DNA from: Bacteroidota bacterium
Lineage (GTDB): Bacteria > Bacteroidota > Rhodothermia > Rhodothermales > UBA10348
Direction: 5' to 3'
DNA: 64,000 nucleotides
NCBI GenBank assembly: GCA_029262835.1
Contig: JAJCYQ010000046.1
Span: forward strand, 62,001 to 126,000
A model generated the notes under the pieces. It searched no databases, was not told where the DNA came from, and saw only the letters and a list, made by a program, of their open reading frames with translations. The position numbers and the translations under genes were made by a program. This document shows positions 27,098 to 35,043 of the stretch, piece by piece (positions within the stretch are counted from its first letter, which is position 1; each line of letters begins with the position of its first letter).

Positions 27098-27775
27098 ATG
27101 AATTCTGCCCCCCCGATTCTATGTGTAGACCACGGAGCACTGAGTGACCTCATGTTCTGGGAGCAGTTGGCCCGTGCGCTGCAAGAGGCTGGCGCGGCCC
27201 GGCCAGCGCCTGTACTTCTTTTGGGAAGTGGCGACGAGGCGGAGTCGGCAATGGGCGGGTTGGTTGCCGAGCGCGCGCGCCGCCAGGGCGAACTGACTGT
27301 TCCTCCAGATGCGAACGCCGCGTTCGAACGGGCCATCCGTGAACAGAGCAAGTCGGCTGTGTTCCGGCTGACAGATGCCGGGGTGTCCGCTGTCGGATTC
27401 GTGGGTGCTGACCGGGGGCTGCTTGCCGTGCGTGACGGGGAGGTTCATGCCGGCGCGTGGCATCAGGTTGCACGGCTGGCTGCGGATGGCGTTGTCTGTC
27501 TTGTTTCCTGTGTCGCTGCCGGGCCGGCATGGACGGATGTCCATCCGGTCCGGGTTGCTCGTGCCGTACGTGCGAAAATGGAATGGGAGTCGCCATATAC
27601 TGTTATGGCACAACGAAATGTAGATAATATGCCGGACACCGGCAGCTTGGTTTCACAGGATCAGTTGGCTCGTCTGGTCGATGAGGGGTGCGTGGTCCAG
27701 GAACTGATCCATCTCGTGAATGAGCCGGTTCACGTGGCGCATGCATCGCGCTGGTCGCTTGTCTCCAAATCCTGA
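27098..27775 (+). CDS. Uncharacterised protein with a weak amino-acid-kinase-like segment
   Basis: I do not recognise this 225-residue protein. It is soluble, with no signal peptide or membrane helix. Residues 91-111 (LTDAGVSAVGFVGADRGLLAV) resemble the AGxxAVGxxGxDGGLL segment of acetylglutamate kinases. A LLLGSGDE stretch near 40 and the C-terminal LARLVDEGCVVQELIHLV helix could fit the same fold. However, the N-terminal lysine and glycine motif needed for phosphoryl transfer is absent. If related, it is a degenerate, probably non-catalytic member. It is divergent from dnaE across 89 bases and precedes the histone-like gene. Confidence 0.6.
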   Translation: MNSAPPILCVDHGALSDLMFWEQLARALQEAGAARPAPVLLLGSGDEAESAMGGLVAERARRQGELTVPPDANAAFERAIREQSKSAVFRLTDAGVSAVGFVGADRGLLAVRDGEVHAGAWHQVARLAADGVVCLVSCVAAGPAWTDVHPVRVARAVRAKMEWESPYTVMAQRNVDNMPDTGSLVSQDQLARLVDEGCVVQELIHLVNEPVHVAHASRWSLVSKS

Positions 27776-27810
27776 AAAGTGCCCTGATTATATCCCAAAA
27801 GCGATATTTT

Positions 27811-27841
27811 CTTGACACGTGTGCACATTCGGCTTACTTTG
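27811..27841 (+). promoter_or_regulatory. Candidate promoter of the histone H1-like gene
   Basis: CTTG at 27811-27814 and TACTTTG at 27835-27841, separated by 20 bases, fit the Bacteroidota housekeeping promoter pattern of a TTTG-like -33 box and a TAnnTTTG-like -7 box. Transcription would start about 60 bases before the ATG at 27908. Confidence 0.55.
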
Positions 27842-27907
27842 GTCGCCATCAATCACGAGGTAGTCGACTCCTCGTTGAGCCATCGTATCACCCAAAGAGG
27901 AAATGAA

Positions 27908-28084
27908 ATGAGCAGATTTGCCGACCTGAAGAACTTTGTAGACGCACTCGAAGACGACTTTTCGAAGTTCTACGACAAGGGCAACAAGGCAGCCGGAACC
28001 CGCGTCCGCAAGGCCATGCAGGATATCAAGAAAATGGCCCAGGATATCCGCATTGAAGTCCAGGACAAGAAGAACGAAGGCTGA
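27908..28084 (+). CDS. Histone H1-like (Hc1-type) small DNA-binding protein
   Basis: This 58-residue protein, rich in Lys, Asp and Glu, matches the histone H1/Hc1-like proteins widespread in Bacteroidota: MSRFADLKNFVDALEDDF, then KFYDKGNKAAGTRVRKAMQDI. It probably binds the nucleoid. The start at 27908 is supported by an AAGAGGA ribosome-binding sequence about 7 bases upstream and by the family start (a short Met, then RFxxLK). The open frame extends to 27812, but that part covers the promoter and leader. It has its own promoter-like sequence and a perfect terminator, so it is a monocistronic and probably abundant transcript. Confidence 0.9.
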   Translation: MSRFADLKNFVDALEDDFSKFYDKGNKAAGTRVRKAMQDIKKMAQDIRIEVQDKKNEG

Positions 28085-28110
28085 TACAGCTTCGATTTTC
28101 ATGCTTTTCA

Positions 28111-28150
28111 CGACGGGGCGGCGCCGCATGGCGCCGCCCCGTCGTATTTT
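28111..28150 (+). terminator. Strong Rho-independent terminator of the histone-like gene
   Basis: A perfect 15-bp inverted repeat (28111-28125 and 28130-28144) encloses a GCAT loop and is followed by TATTTT. It begins 26 bases after the stop codon. It is the strongest hairpin I found in the window. Confidence 0.92.
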
Positions 28151-28202
28151 GAAGGCTGGCTGACCCACAACTACTGCTGACCCACATCTACAATTGCGTG
28201 CC

Positions 28203-29123
28203 ATGCTTTCTGTGAACACCTACATGTCGCACCTGCTCATTCGTCCATTCCGGGCCGCAGCAGTTCTGCTGCTCCTTCTGGCGGTGCCCGAAGTGGCTGC
28301 GCAGGATGCCCCGCCGGCTGATGATAACGCGCCCTTGTGGACCCGATCGGTCATTGGTACCGTGTCAGGCTCCCAGGCCGGCTTCCAGAACTGGGCGGAA
28401 GGCGGCGTCAACACGCTGGCCCTGTCTCTTGGGCTGAATGGTACGGCGACGCGCACGGAAGGTGTGTGGGCGCAGAAGCATACGCTGCGGCTGACATACG
28501 GTGTGGTCAAACAGGATACACTCGACTTCCGCAAGGCTGAAGATCTGATTCGGTTCACATCGTCTCTCACGTACAATGGTGAGGGCAAGGCCCGTCTGTT
28601 CAAACCCACGGTCGCTTTCGGTGCCCGTACCCAATTCGCACCCGGATTCAATTTTGACAAGGATCCGTTCGACGCCGGGGCGACACCACCTGTAAAGGTA
28701 TCGGACATGTTGTCGCCAGGTACGTTCACCGAGTCGGTGGGCCTTTCGTGGGAGCCTGCTGAATGGTTCAGCCAGCGTCTTGGTATTGGCGCCAAGCAGA
28801 CCGTTGTGCGGATCGATCGTCTGCGCGCGCTCTACGGAGTAGATCCTGACAATGCTGTCCGCTATGAAGTGGGTATTGAAGCGTTCACGGATATTGATCG
28901 GGAAGTATTCGAAAATGTGCGTTACAAGTCCACGCTGGGCCTGTTTGCGGCGTTCAATACAGAGGACAAACCGGATATGGTTTGGGAGAACCTGGTCACC
29001 ATGAAGGTCAACTCCTGGTTGCAGGTAAACTTCGAATGGGTCTTCCTGTTTGATGAGGACGTCAGCAGCGACGTGCAGATCAAGGAAGTATTCTCGGTGG
29101 GTGTATCGTACAACCTGTTGTAG
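28203..29123 (+). CDS. DUF3078 exported beta-rich protein
   Basis: This protein of about 306 residues has a signal peptide (AAAVLLLLLAVPEVAAQ). Its mature part begins LWTRSVIGTVSGSQAGFQNWAEGGVNTLALS, the characteristic opening of DUF3078, in which a WxxGGxN-like motif precedes alternating amphipathic strands. The regular strands up to the final aromatic and hydrophobic residues (VSVGVSYNLL) suggest an outer-membrane beta-barrel. The function is unknown. An ATG at 28203 is preferred to the TTG at 28194; an ATG at 28224 would also keep the signal peptide. It ends 7 bases before the membrane metallopeptidase-like gene, with which it is probably co-transcribed. Confidence 0.82.
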   Translation: MLSVNTYMSHLLIRPFRAAAVLLLLLAVPEVAAQDAPPADDNAPLWTRSVIGTVSGSQAGFQNWAEGGVNTLALSLGLNGTATRTEGVWAQKHTLRLTYGVVKQDTLDFRKAEDLIRFTSSLTYNGEGKARLFKPTVAFGARTQFAPGFNFDKDPFDAGATPPVKVSDMLSPGTFTESVGLSWEPAEWFSQRLGIGAKQTVVRIDRLRALYGVDPDNAVRYEVGIEAFTDIDREVFENVRYKSTLGLFAAFNTEDKPDMVWENLVTMKVNSWLQVNFEWVFLFDEDVSSDVQIKEVFSVGVSYNLL

Positions 29124-29130
29124 CCCGCCC

Positions 29131-31188
29131 ATGAACCTCTTGCGCCGCCACCCGGAGATTGTCGTCTATTCGGTGGTCGCGTGGGCGCTCTGGCTGGTCC
29201 CGGTTTTTGACAGGCTCCATGTGGAAAGCGGTGCCGTGGTGGCTGCGGTGGCCTTCTTCACGGCTGGTCTCCGAGCGCTCGGTTCCATGCGATTCCGCGA
29301 GGCGTCATTCCCTACAGACGGTGCACGTCCGTCGGGGCTCAGATTCCGCGCGTGGTATCCTTTTGCCTATCCGCTCATCGCCGCCTTCTGGCTGACCGTT
29401 TCCGTGCTCTGGGCGCCAAACTGCGACTATCCGCGTGGCGCGCTCCTCTTCGCCACGTTTGTCTTTCCGGGTGTCGCGTTGGGCCTGGCCCTGGCCAGAC
29501 TCATCCGTGACCGGGCCGCGGGCCGACGCTGGTTGTTCGTAGCCATCGGTGGGCTTATTCTCCTGGCGGGACCCCTCTACGACCTGGGACTTCACCCCCA
29601 ATTCTATACGTACAACCACGTTTTCGGCGGTGTGCTCGGCCCCATCTACGATGACGAACTGGTGGTTCGACCCGGCGTGTTCCTGTTCAGGTTGTTTACC
29701 CTCGTGTGGGCCGGCCTGCTGGTGTGTCTGGCCGACGGGCGGTGGCGGTGGGCGGCAGGTGCCTCACTGCTACTCCTGGCGGGGTACTCGCAGGCCGGCC
29801 CCCTGGGCATCAATACGCCACCGTCCTACATGGAGCAGTCGTTCACGGGACGCGTGTCTGGCGACGGATATGAGCTCTACTACTACACGGGGCAGACCAC
29901 CGATTCGCTCGTGCAGGTCATGCGCGACGAACTGGACTGGCAGATGCACCGGCTCGATTCATTGCTGCACGTGCGTCCATCGCGGCCGGTCCGGGTGTAC
30001 GCCTGGCCATCGGCCGACGAACGTGCGCGGCAAACGGGCGCCCGCTATACCAGCGTCGCTCCGGTCTGGCTCCATGAACCACAGATCCATGTAGTCGCTG
30101 ACCAGCTCACCCGGTTCGCATCGCATGAACTCGTACATGTATTCTCCCGCGAATTCGGTCTTCCTGTCGTGCGGGCATCGAGCATGGCCGGACTCGTTGA
30201 AGGACTTGCCGTGGCTTTTGAATCCCCCCGCGGGACGGCGCCTGCGAACCACCTGGTCGCCGCCGCCTACGGACAGAACGGCGAGCTCGATCGGCAGTTG
30301 GCGCGCGCATTGACTCCGGCCGGATTCTGGTCCGGCAGGGGAGCGGTGTCGTACACGACGACGGGCGCCTTTGTGGCGTGGCTCGCGCGGACATACGGGG
30401 TAGAACGGCTCACGCAGGTCTACGCCCGTGCAGACTTTGAGCACGTCTATGGAAGGGATGTCCTTGACCTCGCGGCCGAGTGGCAGCGGTCGTTGACGGC
30501 GCTTCCGGTGCTTGCCCGCTCGGCCGGCGGGGAGGCGAGAAGAAGTTTTTCGCGGCCTTCGCTCTTTGAGCAGCAGTGTCCGCACTACGTTCCACCGCGC
30601 GTGCGCGCCCTTCGTCGTGCGCTCGCAGACGGAAGCCTTGAGGGGCTGGAGTCGGTCGTGGCCAGATGGCCCGATTATACCCCCGCCAACTACGCGCTGG
30701 CGGGGGCGCACGTCCCCGTCGAGTCCTCATTGGAACCCGACCCGGCTGGTCACGCTCGGGAGCTCCGCGTTGTGGGGGGCGGCGCAGCGGAGGTGCGCCG
30801 CCTGCTGCGTGCCATCCCCGCGCCGTCCCGAAGCGCCTACTGGTTTGAATTGGCGGCGTGGGTCGGGGAGCCAGATCGCGTAGTAGCATTCGCGGGGGAG
30901 GCCCTGCGCAGGACCCCGCTGAGCGCAAGACGCGACAGGGCTCGGCGTGGCGAACTGCTGGAGGCCGTGGGCGGTCACGTGACGAGCGGCCCCCAGGCAG
31001 AAATAAATGCCTACAAAAAATGGGCCCAGTCCCGTATGTTCTATACAGCGGGAGACTTCGATTCGGCGCGCGAGCGCGTGCGCGAATCACGGTTCCTGTA
31101 CGCCGGGATGGGGGACGTCGCCATGATACCGGTACTTGACGAATGGATGCAGCGAATAGCGTGGCGGCAGTCCGCCGACCGCCGGTGA
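29131..31188 (+). CDS. Polytopic membrane protein with extracytoplasmic HELVH zinc-peptidase-like domain
   Basis: This 685-residue protein has about seven N-terminal transmembrane helices (residues 10-240). A soluble domain follows, containing SHELVHVFSREFG: H332-E333-L-V-H336, a HExxH zinc motif, with E357 in GLVEGLA twenty residues after the second histidine. This resembles gluzincins of the peptidase MA type. Upstream strands (VRVYAWPSADERARQTG, APVWLHEPQIHVV) fit the usual fold before the metal site. The C-terminal 180 residues look like helical repeats. I do not recognise a named family. The start at ATG 29131 lies 7 bases after the DUF3078 gene. The active site should face the periplasm if the helix count is right. 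Confidence 0.75.
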   Translation: MNLLRRHPEIVVYSVVAWALWLVPVFDRLHVESGAVVAAVAFFTAGLRALGSMRFREASFPTDGARPSGLRFRAWYPFAYPLIAAFWLTVSVLWAPNCDYPRGALLFATFVFPGVALGLALARLIRDRAAGRRWLFVAIGGLILLAGPLYDLGLHPQFYTYNHVFGGVLGPIYDDELVVRPGVFLFRLFTLVWAGLLVCLADGRWRWAAGASLLLLAGYSQAGPLGINTPPSYMEQSFTGRVSGDGYELYYYTGQTTDSLVQVMRDELDWQMHRLDSLLHVRPSRPVRVYAWPSADERARQTGARYTSVAPVWLHEPQIHVVADQLTRFASHELVHVFSREFGLPVVRASSMAGLVEGLAVAFESPRGTAPANHLVAAAYGQNGELDRQLARALTPAGFWSGRGAVSYTTTGAFVAWLARTYGVERLTQVYARADFEHVYGRDVLDLAAEWQRSLTALPVLARSAGGEARRSFSRPSLFEQQCPHYVPPRVRALRRALADGSLEGLESVVARWPDYTPANYALAGAHVPVESSLEPDPAGHARELRVVGGGAAEVRRLLRAIPAPSRSAYWFELAAWVGEPDRVVAFAGEALRRTPLSARRDRARRGELLEAVGGHVTSGPQAEINAYKKWAQSRMFYTAGDFDSARERVRESRFLYAGMGDVAMIPVLDEWMQRIAWRQSADRR

Positions 31189-31201
31189 AACGGACCCACT
31201 C

Positions 31202-32509
31202 ATGAAAAAAGGCGTGTTCTTGAAACGTGTTCACATTCCCGTATTCCTGCTGCTGCTCATGGCGGCCTGCGCGGGCTCGGAGGAGTCACGGGACGCGTCG
31301 GATGGTGGTGATGACGAACGATCTCGCGTCGAATCCACTCCCGGGGCCCGGTTCGCTCCGGACCATGCAAGTGTGAAAACAATACAGTTGCATCCTGCCG
31401 GAGCGGAAACGGACATTCCTGTCATCCGGGCAGATGGAGGAACCCCGCTCAGGCTGGCGTTTGACATCATGGAGTCGCAGGGGCGCCCTCTGAGCATCTA
31501 CTTCTACCATGCCGACCGTTCCTGGCGACGCGACCTGGTGCCGGCTGAGTTCATGTCCCGTTTTCAGCGAGACAATATCATGGAATACCGGCCGTCTTCT
31601 GCCACGCTGCTCCGATACACGCACTACGAGTACACCTTTCCGAACGATGCTATCGATTTCACGGTCAGCGGCAACTATATCCTCCGTGTTGCCGAGCAGG
31701 GCATGGAAGAGGATGTGCTTTTCGAGCGGCGGTTCTACGTGAGCGAACAGTCGGTGCCAGTCGATGTCCGGCTGGACGACGTCCTGCTCATCGGCTCTCA
31801 GTGGCAGGCTACGCAACCGTTCGTGACGTTTCGCCCGGAAGGGGATGATGTGAATGCGTTCGATTATTCCGTCTGTTTTACGCAGAACAGGAATTTCGGT
31901 GCTCCCCGCTGTGCGGAGACGCCATCCTTGGCCAACAGTCCGAGTGTGGCGTTCCAACTTGAGCGTGACGACGCCTTCCTGCCCGATGTCGCCCCTTTTT
32001 ACCTGAATCTGGGCGTTGTGCAGCCCGGAGGCCGGATTGAACGCACGGACCAGGCGCGCACGCCGTGGCAGGCCTGGGTGGAGCCGGATTACGCCAGATT
32101 TCCGGGTACATTGCCCGCCCCGTTCCTGAATGGGCAGTCGGTGATTCTGGATGGTGTCCCGGGCGTCGGAGATCCGGCGAGGGAAGCCGAATATGTCGCA
32201 ACGACGTTCCGTTTTGTGCCCCTCGGTGAGTCGCCCGTACCGGGTGGTGTTGCCCTCGCCGGCTCATTCTCGGGATGGCAATCGGATTCACTCATGACCT
32301 GGAACGCTGCCGACCGATGGTATGAGCGGACCGTGCACATCAAGCAGGGGGAACACGAATATACCTATCGTTTCTCAGACCGCGCCCACATCCGGGCTTT
32401 TTCCGAGGGCCAACCCCGTCTTCGTAATCAGTTTACTTCGTTCATCTATTTCAATGACGTTCGGCGCCAGACAGACCGTCTCGTAGCGGTTGTCGGCATT
32501 GTGCGTTGA
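31202..32509 (+). CDS. DUF5103 lipoprotein, type IX secretion system plug-type protein
   Basis: This 435-residue protein has a lipoprotein signal (LLLLMAAC, acylated cysteine near residue 23). A beta-sandwich region follows (about 55-330) with the DUF5103 pattern LRLAFDIMESQGRPLSIYFYHADRSW. A second domain (about 340-420: VALAGSFSGWQSDSL, then ERTVHIKQGEHEYTYRF) resembles the glycogen-binding E-set/CBM48 fold. In Flavobacterium the Plug protein of this family closes the SprA translocon of the T9SS. This fits the T9SS sorting domains on enzymes later in the window. It starts 13 bases after the membrane metallopeptidase-like gene. Confidence 0.85.
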   Translation: MKKGVFLKRVHIPVFLLLLMAACAGSEESRDASDGGDDERSRVESTPGARFAPDHASVKTIQLHPAGAETDIPVIRADGGTPLRLAFDIMESQGRPLSIYFYHADRSWRRDLVPAEFMSRFQRDNIMEYRPSSATLLRYTHYEYTFPNDAIDFTVSGNYILRVAEQGMEEDVLFERRFYVSEQSVPVDVRLDDVLLIGSQWQATQPFVTFRPEGDDVNAFDYSVCFTQNRNFGAPRCAETPSLANSPSVAFQLERDDAFLPDVAPFYLNLGVVQPGGRIERTDQARTPWQAWVEPDYARFPGTLPAPFLNGQSVILDGVPGVGDPAREAEYVATTFRFVPLGESPVPGGVALAGSFSGWQSDSLMTWNAADRWYERTVHIKQGEHEYTYRFSDRAHIRAFSEGQPRLRNQFTSFIYFNDVRRQTDRLVAVVGIVR

Positions 32510-32520
32510 TATAACATGTT

Positions 32521-35043
32521 ATGACAGTTGCATACGCTACTTCGGTGACCACCGTCCGATCTGCGCCATTTCTCCTGGCAGCCGGACTTCTCCTTTCAGG
32601 CTGCTTCGTAACGAACCGGTCCAGCACTACTCCGCCGGGCGATCGAGCCGCCGCCGCTTCGGCCATGACCGCCGGAAGCGCACGCGCTGCCGGCCCCAAG
32701 GCATTCGCGGACGTCATCAAGTCCGGATTTGAGAAAGACGATGGTGTGTTCACTACGTACCGCGATGAGGAAACCTGGTACTACGAAATCCCCGATTCAC
32801 TGCTTGGACGTGAATTCCTGCTGGTGACGCGGATTGCCCGAACGGCAGACAACATCGGCTACGGCGGACAGAAAGCGAACACGCAGGTGCTTCGTTGGCA
32901 GCGCCGCGGCGACCAGATCCTGCTCCGGGTCGTGGGGCATGAAAACCAGGCCGATGAAGAGGACCCCATCTACGAGGCGGTACGAAACTCGAATCTGGAG
33001 CCGATCCTGAAGACGTTCGATGTGGCGGCCCTCAACGCCGATTCGACCGGTGTCATCATCAACGTGACCGATCTGTTCCTGGATGATATTCCGGCGCTCG
33101 GACTGCAGTCCTCGCGCCGCTCATCCTACGGCGTGCGCCGTCTGGATAAGAGTCGCTCTTTCATTGAGCGCATTTCCAGTTTTCCGGAGAACGTGGAAGT
33201 GCGGCACGTGCTGACCTACGATGCATCGAAGCCGCCCTCGAACTCGACTACGAACACGATCACGGTTGAGATGGCCCAGTCCATGTTGCTTCTCCCGGCT
33301 GTACCCATGAAACCGCGGCTGTGCGATGACCGCGTTGGTCTTTTCTCTGTCCAGTTCAGCCGGTACTCGAGTGAGCAGCAGAGCGTCGAGTCCACGTGCT
33401 ATGTGACGCGCTGGAAACTGGAGCCGACGGATATGGATGCCTACGCCCGTGGCGAGCTGGTCGAACCCGTCGAACCCATTGTGTACTACATAGACCGGAA
33501 CACGCCGGAAAAATGGCGCAAACCGCTCATGCAGGGCGTGGAAGACTGGCAGTCGGCCTTTGAAGCCGCAGGATTCAAGCGCGCCATTGTCGCGCGCATG
33601 GCACCAACTCCCGAGGAGGACCCGGACTTCAGCCCGGAAGATTCCCGCTACTCTGTCATCCGCTACTTCGCCTCGCCCATCCAGAATGCCTCCGGGCCAC
33701 ACGTGCACGATCCACGTTCCGGTCAGATCCTTGAGAGCGACATCAACTGGTATCACAACATCATGAACCTGTTGCGCAACTGGTACCTTGTCCAGACGGC
33801 AGCCGTCAACCCGGAGGCCCGTAGCGCAACATTTGAAGACGATGTCATGGCCGAGCTCATCCGCTTCGTGTCGGCGCACGAAGTCGGGCACACGCTTGGT
33901 TTTCAGCACAACATGGGGTCTTCCTTCGCCTACTCGATTGAACAACTGCGCGACCCCGAGTTCACGTCGAACCATGGTACGGCGCCGTCCATCATGGACT
34001 ATGCCCGGTTCAACTACGTTGCGCAACCCGAAGACGGTGTCACCCAGTTCGGACCGATGGTAGGTGAGTATGACGACTGGGCCACCAAGTGGACCTATTC
34101 CTGGTTCGAAGGTGATCGCTCGCCGGACGAGGAGCGGGCGCTTCTCGATGCGTGGGTCGCAGAGCGGGCAGGCGACTACCGGTATTGGTTCGGGCGCAGC
34201 GTCATCACTGATCCGCGCAGCCAGACTGAAAACATCTCGAATGACGAGATGGAGGCGAGCCGTCTTGGCATTCTGAATCTGCGTCGCATCCTGGATCGTC
34301 TGCCCGAGTGGACGGCTGGCGAAGGAGAGGACTATGATGAACTGCAGGAGCTCTACAGCAACGTGGTCTCGCAGTACGGACGATACATTGGTCACGTTGT
34401 GGCCAACGTGGGTGGCGTCCACGAGACATTGAAGACCGCTGACCAGGACGGCGCTGTCTATGAACCTGTATCTGCCGAGCGGCAGCGGCGCGCCATGCGT
34501 TGGATGCAGGAGTACGTATTTGAGACCCCCGAGTGGCTCGTCCGGGAGGACATCCTGCAGCGGATTGAAGCGGCGGGTACAATGGACCGGATTCGTTCGC
34601 TTCAGGTCCGTGGCCTCCATGCCCTTCTGGATCCCCAGCGGCTCGCACGTATGATGGAGATCGAACTGCGTGCCGACGCAGCGAGCGGTCAGGGTCCTTA
34701 CACCGTTCTCGAGCTCATGGCCGAGACGCGGGGCTCTATATTCCGCGAATTGTCGCGTGGTGAGCCGACAGACGGGTACCGCAGAAACCTGCAGAAGGCC
34801 TGGGTCGCCCGAATGGGAGCACTCATGGAACAGGGCGCGTTCAGGGCTACGGGGCCGTTCAGCAGGCGTGGCTTTGTGTCGTTGAACCCCGAGACGTCTG
34901 ACCTCAGAACATACGTGCGTATGGAGCTGACGACGCTCAGACCGCAGATTGACAGAGCGGCCGCGCGGTCGCAACATGCACTGACGCGTGCTCACCTCGA
35001 AGACCTGTCGGCGCGTATCGAGTTGATTCTGAGCCCGGAATGA
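32521..35043 (+). CDS. Zinc-dependent metzincin metalloprotease lipoprotein (DUF4953/DUF5117-type)
   Basis: This 840-residue protein carries a lipobox (LLLSGC, lipid cysteine near residue 28) and an N-terminal beta-rich DUF5118/DUF5117-like region. The DUF4953 catalytic domain follows. The metzincin signature HEVGHTLGFQH places the zinc ligands at H453, H457 and H463 and the catalytic base at E454. A Met-turn appears as SIMDYARFNY about 45 residues later. The C-terminal third is helical. It is likely an outer-membrane or periplasmic peptidase. The stop overlaps the next gene by 4 nt (ATGA), and the start lies 11 bases after the T9SS plug gene. Confidence 0.92.
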   Translation: MTVAYATSVTTVRSAPFLLAAGLLLSGCFVTNRSSTTPPGDRAAAASAMTAGSARAAGPKAFADVIKSGFEKDDGVFTTYRDEETWYYEIPDSLLGREFLLVTRIARTADNIGYGGQKANTQVLRWQRRGDQILLRVVGHENQADEEDPIYEAVRNSNLEPILKTFDVAALNADSTGVIINVTDLFLDDIPALGLQSSRRSSYGVRRLDKSRSFIERISSFPENVEVRHVLTYDASKPPSNSTTNTITVEMAQSMLLLPAVPMKPRLCDDRVGLFSVQFSRYSSEQQSVESTCYVTRWKLEPTDMDAYARGELVEPVEPIVYYIDRNTPEKWRKPLMQGVEDWQSAFEAAGFKRAIVARMAPTPEEDPDFSPEDSRYSVIRYFASPIQNASGPHVHDPRSGQILESDINWYHNIMNLLRNWYLVQTAAVNPEARSATFEDDVMAELIRFVSAHEVGHTLGFQHNMGSSFAYSIEQLRDPEFTSNHGTAPSIMDYARFNYVAQPEDGVTQFGPMVGEYDDWATKWTYSWFEGDRSPDEERALLDAWVAERAGDYRYWFGRSVITDPRSQTENISNDEMEASRLGILNLRRILDRLPEWTAGEGEDYDELQELYSNVVSQYGRYIGHVVANVGGVHETLKTADQDGAVYEPVSAERQRRAMRWMQEYVFETPEWLVREDILQRIEAAGTMDRIRSLQVRGLHALLDPQRLARMMEIELRADAASGQGPYTVLELMAETRGSIFRELSRGEPTDGYRRNLQKAWVARMGALMEQGAFRATGPFSRRGFVSLNPETSDLRTYVRMELTTLRPQIDRAAARSQHALTRAHLEDLSARIELILSPE

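Noticed and set aside
28159-28191. Imperfect tandem repeat GCTGACCCACAACTACT / GCTGACCCACATCTACA after the histone-gene terminator
   Set aside because: Only two copies, outside any clear promoter or terminator; too little to call an operator or repeat element.
33121-34995. Minus-strand open frame of 624 codons opposite the metzincin gene
   Set aside because: The plus-strand gene has the complete metzincin signature, lipobox and close operon spacing; the antisense frame has none of these.
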